DNA of 64,000 nt. Origin: Methylocystis sp. (GTDB taxonomy: Bacteria > Pseudomonadota > Alphaproteobacteria > Rhizobiales > Beijerinckiaceae). The notes under the pieces are model-generated. The model had not been told where the DNA came from. It searched no databases and worked only from the letters and a program-made list of their open reading frames with translations. Position 1 is the first letter of the stretch, and each line of letters opens with the position of its first letter. Below are positions 8,207-17,195 of the stretch, in pieces. The position numbers were made by a program, and so were the translations under genes. The stretch covers positions 23,391 through 87,390 of the forward strand of contig JACOUB010000034.1 in the NCBI GenBank assembly GCA_016178015.1, in the 5' to 3' direction.

Positions 8207-8400
8207 ATACTAAAGGCTGAAAACATTGACCGCCGTCATGCCCGCGCTTGTCGCGGGCATCCACGCCGGGACGCTGCAGGAGGGCTTCCGAAAGAGGCGG
8301 AAGCATTGAGCCTTTCGTCGAGCAGCGTAGCAGCTCGTCGGCGTGGATGGCCGGGACAAGCCCGGCCATGACGAGTCATTTTTTCGGGCCGTTGGTATTA
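8207..8400. repeat. B-type dispersed repeat, copy 1
   Basis: A roughly 190-bp element with two internal hairpins, ATGCCCGCG/CGCGGGCAT on the left and ATGGCCGGG/CCCGGCCAT on the right, and outer ends related by inversion. The left end starts near ATACTAAAGG and the right end finishes GTTGGTATTA. Other copies lie at 12575, 14800, 24403, 27638 and 62343. In translation it yields peptides such as GRDKPGHD that often contaminate gene predictions. It fills most of the hemN-inhibitor gap. Confidence 0.85.
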
Positions 8401-8536
8401 GCCGCGAGCGCTTCTCGCGCTTCTCGAGCTTTCGTTTATTCCACGGTTTTCTTCTCAAGACCGATGCTAAACGCTTGGCTCTACTATCCAGAGGGCGCAA
8501 ACTGGGCTCGATTCTCCCGCACGCTGGAGCGATCCG

Positions 8537-8938
8537 ATGTCGGACTTCTCTCGAACGGCGAAAAGACCTCTGTTGCTCGTCGTCTCATTCATCACGACGA
8601 TGGGCGTTTCCGTCGCGGCGTGGGCCGCCGGGACGGCCGCCAATCCGGCCGCCGCCGCTGGCCGCTACGCGATGCTGCGGGCCGGCGACAAGGACACCGG
8701 CTGCATGTTGACGCTCGACGACAAAAAACACGGGCCAGGCGGTTTCAAAGCGCTGCTGGCGCCGGCGTGTCGCGACCAAGGGCTGGTGATTTTTGATCCG
8801 GTCGGCTGGTCGATCGAGCGCGGGCGCCTCGCCTTGACCGCCCGCAAAGGCCACAAAGCGCATTTCGATCTTCAGGCGGACGGCGTTTGGCGTCGCGACG
8901 CCAAGGAAGGCAAAGCCCTCGCCCTCAAGCGGCTGTGA
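8537..8938 (+). CDS. AprI/Inh-family metalloprotease inhibitor-like secreted protein
   Basis: A 133-residue protein with a signal peptide (VSFITTMGVSVAAWAAG). A compact domain follows that matches the AprI/Inh lipocalin-like inhibitor fold by motif order: AGRYAMLRAGDKDTGCML, then ..LAPACRDQGL, then DPVGWSIERGRLALTARKG and F.LQADGVWRR. The two cysteines (TGCML and PACRD) fit the conserved disulphide of Inh. Known members inhibit serralysin-type metalloproteases in the periplasm, but no such protease or type I exporter is seen in the window. The target here is therefore unknown. Confidence 0.72.
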   Translation: MSDFSRTAKRPLLLVVSFITTMGVSVAAWAAGTAANPAAAAGRYAMLRAGDKDTGCMLTLDDKKHGPGGFKALLAPACRDQGLVIFDPVGWSIERGRLALTARKGHKAHFDLQADGVWRRDAKEGKALALKRL

Positions 8939-8954
8939 AGCTCTCTTAAAGGAC

Positions 8955-8982
8955 GGCCTCCCGGCGGGAGGTCCGGGAGGCC
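8955..8982 (+). terminator. Strong hairpin after the inhibitor gene, weak terminator candidate
   Basis: GGCCTCCCG (8955-8963) pairs perfectly with CGGGAGGCC (8974-8982), 16 bases after the stop codon. The following sequence is TTAGGTCC, not a T-run, so intrinsic termination is only possible, not shown. Confidence 0.4.
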
Positions 8983-9230
8983 TTAGGTCCGCCGCCGCGA
9001 GAGAGGGGGCGGGGAAGCGGCGGCGGAAGCTTGCGAACGCCCTCGAATTTGCGCGCTCGAATTTGGGTACAAGTTAGTCGATCGAAGCTGAACGAAGCAT
9101 GGCCGTTTTGTTCATACGGCGGTCAGAAATGGGCAGGCGACGCTTGCTGCGCTCGGTTTGGCGCCAAGACCGACGCGGCGCTAACATTCATCTTTGAACC
9201 GCCAAATGGGGCGCCGGCCGCAAAGACACG

Positions 9231-10124
9231 ATGATGGCTGCTCAAGAAGCTGATCCTGAGGCGCTCATCACAGCGCTTCCCATCTGGAGTGGCAGGATCG
9301 CGATCGAGCCGCTGCCCGGCGGCATCACCAACCGGAATTATTTGGTCGCCGACGGCGCGCGCCGTGTCGTCGTGAGGCTCGGCGGCGATATTCCCGTTCA
9401 TGGCATCTTGCGTTTCAACGAGCATGCAGCGAGTCGGGCGGCGGGCGCCGCCGGCGTCTCGCCAAACGTCCTGTTTGCGGCGCCGTCGGTGCTCGTGCTC
9501 GATTACGTCGCCGGCCGCAGCTATGGTCCAGCCGACGTGCGCGCCGATCGCCAACGATGCGTGGCGCTGGTAAAGCGCATCCATCGCGACATCGCCCCGC
9601 TCTTGCGCGGTCCGATCCTCTCCTTCAACGTCTTCCATATCCTGCGCGATTACGGACACACGCTGGTCGAGGATAAAAGCCGCATGGCGCCCGAATTGCC
9701 CTGCTTTCTCGTGGCAGCCGAGACGCTGGAACGGGCGGTGGGGCCGATCGATCTCGTTTTCGCCCACAATGATCTGCTGGCCGCCAATTTCATCGATGAT
9801 GGCGACCGTCTCTGGCTCATCGATTGGGATTACGCAGGCTGGAATACGCCCTTGTTCGATTTGGGCGGGCTGTCCTCGAACAATGGTTTCGACGCCAGCG
9901 ACGACGAGGCGATGCTGGAGGCCTATTTCGAGGCGCCGGTCACTGACGCGCTACGCTATCGTTTCCACGCCATGCTTTGCGCTTCGCTGCTGCGCGAGGC
10001 GATGTGGAGCATGGTGCAAGAAAACCGATCGGCGATCGATTTCGACTATGTCGCCTATACCACCGAGAACTTGCGGCGCTTCGAGGCCGCCTGGGCGCAA
10101 TTCTCGCAGATGAGACGGACATGA
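9231..10124 (+). CDS. Choline/ethanolamine kinase-like phosphotransferase (APH fold)
   Basis: A 297-residue protein of the aminoglycoside phosphotransferase/choline kinase fold. The catalytic loop is AHNDLLAANFI (His179-Asn180-Asp181) and the metal-binding segment is LIDWDYAG (Asp198, Asp200). The N-terminal lobe has PLPGGITNRNYLV, typical of choline/ethanolamine kinases. The start at 9231 has a second ATG directly after it. The gene ends inside the start of the next one (ATGA overlap), so kinase and flavoprotein are co-translated. The likely substrate is a small amino alcohol, but phosphorylation of choline or ethanolamine is inferred from the fold and not shown. Confidence 0.8.
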   Translation: MMAAQEADPEALITALPIWSGRIAIEPLPGGITNRNYLVADGARRVVVRLGGDIPVHGILRFNEHAASRAAGAAGVSPNVLFAAPSVLVLDYVAGRSYGPADVRADRQRCVALVKRIHRDIAPLLRGPILSFNVFHILRDYGHTLVEDKSRMAPELPCFLVAAETLERAVGPIDLVFAHNDLLAANFIDDGDRLWLIDWDYAGWNTPLFDLGGLSSNNGFDASDDEAMLEAYFEAPVTDALRYRFHAMLCASLLREAMWSMVQENRSAIDFDYVAYTTENLRRFEAAWAQFSQMRRT

Positions 10125-12568
10125 CCGAGCTGCCGCGCAGCGCGCAGATCATTGTCGTGGGCGGCGGCATTGTCGGCTGCTCGGTCGCCTACCACCTCGC
10201 CAAACGCGGCATGGAGACGCTGCTCATCGAACGCCATCAGCTGACGTCCGGCTCGACCTGGCATGCGGCGGGGCTCGTTGGCCAGTTGCGCGCCAACGCC
10301 AATATTACCCGCCTGCTCGGCTATTCGGTCGAGCTGTATGACAAGCTCGAGGCCGAAACGGGCTATGCGACCGGCTGGAAGCCAAATGGCGGCCTGCGCC
10401 TTGCCTGCAACGCCGACCGCTGGATCGAGGTCAAGCGGCAGGCCACGACCGCGCGCAGCTTCGGGCTGGAGATGCACCTGCTCGGCCCGGAAGAAGCCAA
10501 GCGCCTCTGGCCGTTGATGAACGTCGACGACGTCGTCGGCGCGGCGTTCCTGCCGACCGACGGCCAAGCAAATCCTTCCGACATCACCCAGGCTCTCGCC
10601 AAGGGCGCGCGTCTCGCCGGCGCCCGTATCGTGGAGGGCGTCGCCGTTGCGGATTTCCTCATCGAGGACGAGCGGGTCCGCGGCGTGGCGACCGATCAGG
10701 GCAATATCGTTTGCGAAAAGCTCGTCCTGTGCTGTGGACTGTGGACCCATCGCCTCGCCGCGCGCGCCGGCGTAACGGTCCCGCTCGCCGCGGTGCATCA
10801 CCAATACATCCTGACCGAACGGATCGAGGGCGTGACGAGCGGCTTGCCGACGCTGCGCGACCCCGATCGCCTCACCTATTACAAGGAGGAGGTGGGCGGC
10901 TTGGTCATGGGCGGCTATGAGCAAAACCCGATCCCCTGGGCTGCTCTTGCCGTGCCCGAGGACTTTTCCTTTCGCTTGCTGGCTGACGACTGGGATCATT
11001 TCGAGCCGATCATGACCTTGGCGCTGGGGCGCGTTCCGGCGCTGGCCACAGTCGGGATCAAGCAAATGATCAACGGCCTCGAAGGCTTCACGCCCGACGG
11101 CAATTGGATGATCGGCGAGGCCCCGGAGGTCAGGAATTTTTACGTCGGGGCCGGTTTCAACGCGTTCGGCGTCGCCTCGGCCGGCGGCGCCGGCATGGCG
11201 TTGGCCGAATGGGCGGCCGACGGCGAGCCGCCGTTCGATTTGTGGCCGGTGGACATCAGGCGGTTCGGCGCCAATCACAAGGACCCGGCGTGGGTCCGCA
11301 CGCGCACGCTCGAAGCTTACGCGCGGCACTATGCGATTGCCTGGCCGGCGGAGGAATACAACTCTGGCCGGCCGCTGCGCCGCTCGCCGCTCTATGAGCG
11401 GCTGAAGGCGAAGGGCGCGTGTTTCGGCGAGAAGATGGGTTTCGAGCGGCCCAACTGGTTTGCCAACATGAGGGCAGGCGAAATCGCGGAAGACCGCTAT
11501 TCGTTCGCCAAGCCAAACTGGTTCGATGCGGTCGGACGCGAGCACCGCGCTTGCCGTGCGGCGGCGGCGCTGTTTGACCAGACGAGCTTCGCCAAGGCGA
11601 TGCTGGTCGGGCGCGACGCCGAAGCGGCGCTGTCGTGGATCGCCGCAAACAATGTCGCCAGGCCGCCCGGCCGCGTGATCTACACCCAGATGCTGAACCG
11701 CAAAGGCGGCGTCGAGTGCGATTTGACCATCGCCCGCACGGGCCGCGATCGCTATTACATCGTCACCGGCACCGGCTTTGCGACGCACGACTTCGATTGG
11801 ATCAGGCGGTCCATCCCCAAGGGCTGCGACGCTACCTTGGTCGACGTGACCTCCGCCAACGCCGTGCTCGCCCTGATGGGGCCGCGCGCGCGGGAAATCT
11901 TGCAGTGCTGTTGCAACGACGATCTGTCCAACGAGGCATTCCCCTTCGCGACCGCGCGCGAAATCCGTTTGGCCGGCGCTCCCGTGCTGGCGATCCGCAT
12001 CACCTATGTGGGCGAGCTCGGCTGGGAACTGCACATTCCGGTCGAGTTCGGGATTTCCGTCTATGACGCGCTGGTCGAGGCGGGAACGCCGCTCGGTCTG
12101 GTCGACGCCGGCTATCGGGCGATCGAATCGCTGCGCTTGGAGAAGGGCTATCGCGCGTGGGGCTTAGACATCGGGCCGGACCATACGCCGCCGATGGCTG
12201 GGCTCGGCTGGGCGGTCAAGCTGAAGTCTGGCCTGCCCTTCCAGGGGCGCGACGCGCTCGAGCAAGCCGCCGCGGCGCCGCCGCCGCGACTGCTGGCCGG
12301 CTTCACCGTCGATGATCCACAGGTTGTGCTGCTGGGTCGCGAGACCATCTATCGCGATGGCGTGCGGGTCGGTTGGCTCACCAGCGGCGGCTTCGGCTAC
12401 ACCCTCGGCAAGCCGATCGGCTACGGCTATGTCAGCAACTCTGAAGGGATCGACGCCGCCTTCGTCCTTTCGGGAAGCTATGAACTCGAGGTCGCGGGAG
12501 AACGCGTGCGAGCAAGCGTATCGCTGACGCCCTTTTACGATCCGAGGGGCGAGCGAGTGCGCCGGTAA
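10121..12568 (+). CDS. Dimethylglycine/sarcosine dehydrogenase-like flavoprotein (DAO + GcvT domains)
   Basis: An 815-residue protein. An N-terminal FAD-dependent amine oxidase domain begins with the dinucleotide motif VVGGGIVGC (residues 12-20), followed by LTSGSTWHAAGL. In mammalian dimethylglycine dehydrogenase the His of this segment (His48 here) carries covalent FAD. A linker domain follows, then a C-terminal aminomethyltransferase (GcvT-like, folate-binding) region from about 430 with LMGPRAREIL, GELGWELHIP and LRLEKGYRAWG. Such enzymes demethylate N-methylglycines and pass the C1 unit to tetrahydrofolate. The start at 10121 overlaps the kinase stop. The exact substrate is uncertain. 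Confidence 0.85.
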   Translation: MTELPRSAQIIVVGGGIVGCSVAYHLAKRGMETLLIERHQLTSGSTWHAAGLVGQLRANANITRLLGYSVELYDKLEAETGYATGWKPNGGLRLACNADRWIEVKRQATTARSFGLEMHLLGPEEAKRLWPLMNVDDVVGAAFLPTDGQANPSDITQALAKGARLAGARIVEGVAVADFLIEDERVRGVATDQGNIVCEKLVLCCGLWTHRLAARAGVTVPLAAVHHQYILTERIEGVTSGLPTLRDPDRLTYYKEEVGGLVMGGYEQNPIPWAALAVPEDFSFRLLADDWDHFEPIMTLALGRVPALATVGIKQMINGLEGFTPDGNWMIGEAPEVRNFYVGAGFNAFGVASAGGAGMALAEWAADGEPPFDLWPVDIRRFGANHKDPAWVRTRTLEAYARHYAIAWPAEEYNSGRPLRRSPLYERLKAKGACFGEKMGFERPNWFANMRAGEIAEDRYSFAKPNWFDAVGREHRACRAAAALFDQTSFAKAMLVGRDAEAALSWIAANNVARPPGRVIYTQMLNRKGGVECDLTIARTGRDRYYIVTGTGFATHDFDWIRRSIPKGCDATLVDVTSANAVLALMGPRAREILQCCCNDDLSNEAFPFATAREIRLAGAPVLAIRITYVGELGWELHIPVEFGISVYDALVEAGTPLGLVDAGYRAIESLRLEKGYRAWGLDIGPDHTPPMAGLGWAVKLKSGLPFQGRDALEQAAAAPPPRLLAGFTVDDPQVVLLGRETIYRDGVRVGWLTSGGFGYTLGKPIGYGYVSNSEGIDAAFVLSGSYELEVAGERVRASVSLTPFYDPRGERVRR

Positions 12569-12574
12569 TAGTAG

Positions 12575-12804
12575 CGACGACAGATACTTACCCGTCATGC
12601 CCGTGCTTGTCACGGGCATCCACGCCTGCTTCCTCAGCAAGCAAAGACGTGGATGGCCGGGACAAGCCCGGCCATGACGCGGAATGGTTGTGCCGGTTCG
12701 CAGCAACAGCGACTTTCGGTTGCACAAAAACTCGAACCGGACAGCCGTGGGACAAGCCCGGCCATGACGCGGCGATAGCTCAACATTTCGCGCCGCTGGT
12801 ACAA
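12575..12804. repeat. B-type dispersed repeat, copy 2 (compound)
   Basis: It begins CGACAGATACTTACCCGTCA, continues with both internal hairpins and then carries a second partial right half (12748-12804) ending CATTTCGCGCCGCTGGTAC. It therefore looks like two overlapping or recombined copies. It fills the gap between the flavoprotein and the convergent PAS-GGDEF-EAL gene. Confidence 0.8.
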
Positions 12805-12822
12805 AAACACGCCGCGATCCGG

Positions 12823-14646
12823 TTATGGCGGGCATTGGCGCGCGAGTGGGGCGTCGACAGTCGGCATTCGATCGAGCGGCGGCGCCGAGTCCTGGCCGAT
12901 GCCGAGCATTATCGCCAGCTCTGCTTCGGGGAGCGGTCGGCCGAACAGATAGCCTTGGGCCATATCGCAGCCATGTTGCTTCAAGGCGTCGAGCTGCGCT
13001 TGCGTCTCCACGCCTTCGGCCAGCACTTGCAAGCCGAGGGCTCTCGCAAGAGCGATGATCGCGACGATGATCTGCATGTCGGTTGCATCTTTCGGCGCAT
13101 CGCGAACGAAACTCCTGTCGATCTTGAGCTTGTCGATCGGAAACTTTTTAAGATAGGCGAGCGACGAATAGCCGGCGCCGAAGTCGTCAATGGCCATCGT
13201 CACTCCCAACGCCTTGAGACAAGCTATTTTTAGTGAGATCACGCGATCCAGTTGCAACAGCGCGCTCTCGGTGATTTCCAGCTCAAGACAGTGGCCGGGC
13301 AAAGCGGTCTCCGTGAGGATGGCGCGCACACGCTCATGTATATCGGACTGCTGAAACTGTCGCGCCGATAGGTTCACGGCGACGCTTTTTATACACGCGT
13401 CGACTGTCAGCCACTTCTTCATCTGCATGCATGCGGTGCGCAAAACCCATTCCCCGAGCGGAATGATCAGGCCCGTTTCTTCGGCGAGCGGAATGAACCG
13501 ATCGGGCGGAACAAGGCCGATCTGCGGGTCTTGCCACCGCACCAGAGCTTCGACGCCTGTGACTTTGCCGTCGGCAAGCGACACCAGCGGCTGATAGTGG
13601 AGCACGAATTCGTCATGCTCCAGGGCGCGGCGCAGGCGCATTTCCATTTCCAGACGAGCGGAAGCCGCTTCGGTCAGCGCCGCCGAGTAGAAGCGATAGG
13701 TCGCTCTTCCGTGGCCTTTTGCTTCTTGGAGCGCAGCGTCGGCATGTTGCAGGAGGTCATGAGGACTCTCGCCGTCCTGCGGGAAGACGGCGATGCCGAT
13801 GCTCGCGCCGAGGACGACTTCGCGGCCGCCGGCGAGCGCGAAAGGCCGATCGGACAATTCGTTGATCAACTGGTCGGCGACGCGGCCAGCGTCTTCGGGA
13901 TGGGACAGCTCATCGAGGACGACCACGAACTCATCGCCACCGAGCCGCGCCAAAGTATCGGTGGGGGACAGTTTTTCGCGAAGGCGGCGACCGACGAGCT
14001 TGAGCAGTTCGTCGCCGGCTGGATGTCCGAGGCTGTTGTTTACGTCCTTGAATCGGTCGAGGTCGATGAACAGCACCGCGCCCGCTTTGTTGCTGCGCGC
14101 GGCCTGCGTCATCGCCTGCTCGAGACGCGACAACAGGAGCAGGCGATTGGGCAGATCCGTCAGCTGGTCATGGTGGGCGATACGTTCCAGTTCGTCTTCG
14201 AACCGCTTGATGAGGCCGGTGATGTCGGTGAAGACGCCGACGTAATTGACGACTTGGCCGGCGCCATTGCGGACGGCGCTGATCGTCAACCACTCGAGAT
14301 AGATTTCCCCACATTTGCGGCGGTTCCAGATCTCGCCATGCCAGCGGCCCTCTTCGATGATCGACCGCCACATGCGCTCATAGAACTCGGGCGCCTGACG
14401 CCCCGAGTGGAGAATGCGCATCCCCTCGCCCAGCAGTTCCGCTTCGGAATACCCGGTGATGGCGAGGAAGGCGGGGTTGACCGCGATGATGCGAGAGTCG
14501 GTATCCGTGATGACCACGCCTTCGTGCGTGCTCGCGAACACGATTGCGGCCTGGCGAACCGCGTTTTTCTGGGCTAGGGCGGAACGCGCGCCGTAGCTGA
14601 ATGATTTCATGCCCCGCAATTTCTTTCGCACTCGAAAATCTCTCAC
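12823..14646 (-). CDS. PAS-GGDEF-EAL cyclic-di-GMP signalling protein
   Basis: A 607-residue cytoplasmic protein without membrane segments. A PAS domain (about 30-145) contains GVVITDTDSRIIAVNPAF and an ITGYSEAELLG stretch. A GGDEF domain (about 155-320) has an intact RLGGDEF (GGDEF at 236-240), and an EAL domain (about 335-590) has VEALVRW at 365-371. Both catalytic signatures are intact, so synthesis and breakdown are both possible. The inhibitory RxxD site upstream of GGDEF seems absent (SPTD instead). The GTG at 14646 follows an AGGTGAG; the ATG at 14610 is an alternative. It is downstream of eutB-eutC on the same strand but separated by a B-type repeat, so co-transcription is unsure. Confidence 0.93.
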   Translation of the reverse strand: MRDFRVRKKLRGMKSFSYGARSALAQKNAVRQAAIVFASTHEGVVITDTDSRIIAVNPAFLAITGYSEAELLGEGMRILHSGRQAPEFYERMWRSIIEEGRWHGEIWNRRKCGEIYLEWLTISAVRNGAGQVVNYVGVFTDITGLIKRFEDELERIAHHDQLTDLPNRLLLLSRLEQAMTQAARSNKAGAVLFIDLDRFKDVNNSLGHPAGDELLKLVGRRLREKLSPTDTLARLGGDEFVVVLDELSHPEDAGRVADQLINELSDRPFALAGGREVVLGASIGIAVFPQDGESPHDLLQHADAALQEAKGHGRATYRFYSAALTEAASARLEMEMRLRRALEHDEFVLHYQPLVSLADGKVTGVEALVRWQDPQIGLVPPDRFIPLAEETGLIIPLGEWVLRTACMQMKKWLTVDACIKSVAVNLSARQFQQSDIHERVRAILTETALPGHCLELEITESALLQLDRVISLKIACLKALGVTMAIDDFGAGYSSLAYLKKFPIDKLKIDRSFVRDAPKDATDMQIIVAIIALARALGLQVLAEGVETQAQLDALKQHGCDMAQGYLFGRPLPEAELAIMLGIGQDSAPPLDRMPTVDAPLARQCPP

Positions 14647-14799
14647 GGCTCACCTGACGATCATTTAAGAACAATCATTTAGAGACAAGCTAGGTCCTCG
14701 CGGGCGAGTTCTGCCGGAAATCGCGTCTCTACTCATACGTGCTAGACATTACTATTATGTTACCAGTGGTTGTGTTGGCCGTGCTTCCGGTTAATTGCG

Positions 14800-15017
14800 C
14801 GAACACCCTCAGCGCGTCATGGCCGGGCTTGTCCCGGCCATCCACGCCGGGATGCAAACAGGAAATTTTCGTAAGGAAGCGGAAATGTCCCACCCCTCCT
14901 TCGGGACGCATCGCGGCGTGTCGGCGTGGATGCCCGCGACATAGGCGAGCGAAGCAACGCCGTCTTCGACGGCTTTGCGCGGGCATGACGGGTAAGTATT
15001 TCTCGCCGTTGGCATCA
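14800..15017. repeat. B-type dispersed repeat, copy 3
   Basis: Left part GCGCGTCATGGCCGGG, right part CATGACGGGTAAGTATTT then CGCCGTTGGCATCAC. The right end overlaps the eutC stop codon (15015-15017): the stop is read from the terminal GTTGGCATCA of the element. This suggests that the insertion reset the C-terminus of EutC. Confidence 0.75.
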
Positions 15018-15812
15018 CTCGCTTCTCGGCGGAAGCCGGCATGTTTCCGGTAATGAATGGTCGTATTGCGCCCGAGGCGTTTCGTCTTTTAATTCTATCC
15101 CCGTAAGCTTCCGTCGACGCGCCTCTGTGCATAAAAACGCCAATCTTTGTGCAGCTTGCGAGTATGGCATGCCTGCGGGACGAATATTCGACAGACAATT
15201 GCGCTCGGCGTCGGTGCGCCCGATACGCGGCGCAAAGGTGAGATAGGCTCCGAGACTGTCGGGCGAGGACAGACCGGGCCGCTCTCCGATCAGCACGACA
15301 ACGAGTTTCGCTGCGAGCAGTTGGCCGATCTCGTCGCCGATGGCGACGCGCCCTTGCTCGGCCACGCATATGGGGCCGATTTTCCACGCGTCGCGATGCA
15401 ATAGTGGGAGCGCTTCGTCCAACAAGGGTAGCGCATGCGACGTTGCGCGCGCGGAAAGACCGTCGGCGATGACAAAGACGATGTCGTAATCGCTTGACAA
15501 CGACGCCAATCGATCATGTGACGCGTCGTCGAGTCTGCGGCCGAGGTCGGGACGAAGCAAGTAGGCGCGGCGATCGCGTGCGGCGCTGTGCAATGGAACC
15601 GTCCGCAAGCCGCGCGATTGTAACCCATCGACCAGGGCTAGAGCGTCAAGGGCGTCGTTGACCGCGTCGCGCGCTTCGGCGTGCGCCAATTGAAATGCGA
15701 GATTGGCTTGCGTCGCGATCGCCGAACCAGCGCGGGGAAGACCGATGCGCGCATGGGTAGCGGCGCGCAACGACGCCCATTGGCGATCGATCTCGGCCGG
15801 GGTTGCGGCCAT
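15015..15812 (-). CDS. eutC: Ethanolamine ammonia-lyase light chain EutC
   Basis: A 265-residue small subunit of adenosylcobalamin-dependent ethanolamine ammonia-lyase (ethanolamine to acetaldehyde plus ammonia). Family motifs are ARIGLPRAGSAIAT, the HAEARDAV segment, SSDYDIVFVIADGLSA, VLIGERPGLSSPDSLGAYLTF and ERNCLSNIRPAGM. The gene starts 3 bp after the eutB stop, so the two subunits are made together. The last residues are encoded next to, and the stop codon within, the end of a B-type repeat. Confidence 0.95.
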   Translation of the reverse strand: MAATPAEIDRQWASLRAATHARIGLPRAGSAIATQANLAFQLAHAEARDAVNDALDALALVDGLQSRGLRTVPLHSAARDRRAYLLRPDLGRRLDDASHDRLASLSSDYDIVFVIADGLSARATSHALPLLDEALPLLHRDAWKIGPICVAEQGRVAIGDEIGQLLAAKLVVVLIGERPGLSSPDSLGAYLTFAPRIGRTDAERNCLSNIRPAGMPYSQAAQRLAFLCTEARRRKLTGIELKDETPRAQYDHSLPETCRLPPRSE

Positions 15813-15815
15813 GTT

Positions 15816-17195
15816 TCAAGCCTTCGTCAGCAAGGGCGCGAACGGCGCTGGCAGCGCTTCGGGTCTCACCAAGCCGCGATCGTTCATCAGGCCCATTGCT
15901 TTGAGCCATTCCGCGAATTCTGGCGCCGGCGACAAATTGAGGGTTTGCCGCACCGCAAGCACGTCGTGATACGACGTGCTTTGATAATTCAGCATGATGT
16001 CGTCCGCGCCGGGAACGCCCATGACATAAGCGACGCCGGCGACGCCGAGCAGCGTGAGCAGAACGTCCATGTCGTCCTGGTCGGCTTCCGCGTGATTCGT
16101 ATAGCACGCGTCGCACCCCATCGGCAGGCCCAACAGCTTGCCGCAAAAGTGATCTTCGAGTCCGGCGCGAATGATCTGCTTGCCGTCGAAGAGATATTCG
16201 GGACCAATGAATCCGACGACCGTGTTGACGAGCAGGGGCTTGAAGGCGCGAGCGACGGCATAGGCGCGCGCCTCCAGCGTCTGCTGGTCACAGCCATGAT
16301 GCGCGTTTGCCGACAGCGCGCTGCCCTGGCCGGTCTCGAAATACATGACGTTGTCGCCGATCGTGCCGCGCCGCAGCGACAGCGCCGCCGCATGGGCCTC
16401 GCGTAAGAGGGCGAGATCGATCCCGAAGCTTCGGTTGGCGCCTTCAGTGCCGCCGATCGATTGAAAGACGAGATCGACCGGCGCGCCTTGCTTGATGAGC
16501 CGGAGCGTCGTCGTAACGTGCGCGAGAACGCATGACTGCGTCGGTATATCGAGCTTTGCACGCAAGTCATCGATAAGCCGCAAAAGGTCATAACATCGCT
16601 GCGGACTGTCCAAAGCGGGATTGATGCCGATGACGGCGTCGCCGGCGCCAAGCAACAGGCCATCGATCGCGCTGGCTAAGATTCCCTTGGGATCGTCGGT
16701 CGGATGGTTGGGCTGAATGCGCGAGGACAGACAGCCCGGCAGCCCAATGGTGTCGCGAAACCTCGTCACGACGCGACACTTGGCGGCGATTGCGATGAGG
16801 TCCTGGTTGCGCGATATTTTCGAAACGGCGGCCGCCATTTCCGGGGTCAGCCCCGGGGCCAACGCCGTCAGCGTTGCGCTGGTCGCAGAATCTGATAACA
16901 GCCAATCGCGCAATCCGCCGACGGTCAGACTGGCGATCGGCGCAAAGGCCTCGGCGTCGTGGCTGTCGATAATTAATCGCGTCACCTCGTCTTCCTCGTA
17001 AGGGATAAGAGGCTCGTTCAAGAAGGTCGACAGGGGCAAGTCCGCAAGCGCCATCTGCGCCGCGACTCGTTCGGCGGCGCTTGCTGCGGCGATTCCCGCC
17101 AGACAGTCGCCGGATCGTAATGGCGCAGCTTTCGCCATCAACGATTTCAGGTCTTGGAACGCGTAACGGGTTCCGCGGATCGTCGTCGCATACAT
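15816..17195 (-). CDS. eutB: Ethanolamine ammonia-lyase heavy chain EutB
   Basis: A 459-residue large catalytic subunit. Diagnostic segments are ECH-like LAGIAAASAAERVAA near the N-terminus, LNEPLIPYEEDEVTRLI, the FQSIGGTEGANRSFGID region, MYFETGQGSALSANAHHGCDQQTLEARAY and VVGFIGPEYLFDGKQIIRAGLEDHFCGKLLG in the active-site barrel. The start MYATTIRG at 17195 is preferred; the frame is open to 17240. No eutA reactivase, no microcompartment genes and no ethanolamine permease are nearby, so this is the simple cytosolic version of the pathway. The divergently oriented aldehyde dehydrogenase probably oxidises the acetaldehyde. Confidence 0.96.
   Translation of the reverse strand: MYATTIRGTRYAFQDLKSLMAKAAPLRSGDCLAGIAAASAAERVAAQMALADLPLSTFLNEPLIPYEEDEVTRLIIDSHDAEAFAPIASLTVGGLRDWLLSDSATSATLTALAPGLTPEMAAAVSKISRNQDLIAIAAKCRVVTRFRDTIGLPGCLSSRIQPNHPTDDPKGILASAIDGLLLGAGDAVIGINPALDSPQRCYDLLRLIDDLRAKLDIPTQSCVLAHVTTTLRLIKQGAPVDLVFQSIGGTEGANRSFGIDLALLREAHAAALSLRRGTIGDNVMYFETGQGSALSANAHHGCDQQTLEARAYAVARAFKPLLVNTVVGFIGPEYLFDGKQIIRAGLEDHFCGKLLGLPMGCDACYTNHAEADQDDMDVLLTLLGVAGVAYVMGVPGADDIMLNYQSTSYHDVLAVRQTLNLSPAPEFAEWLKAMGLMNDRGLVRPEALPAPFAPLLTKA

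Noticed and set aside
8230..8370. Short ORFs in B-type repeats that encode GRDKPGHD-like peptides
   Set aside because: These are translations of the repeat hairpins and recur wherever the repeat lies; not genes.
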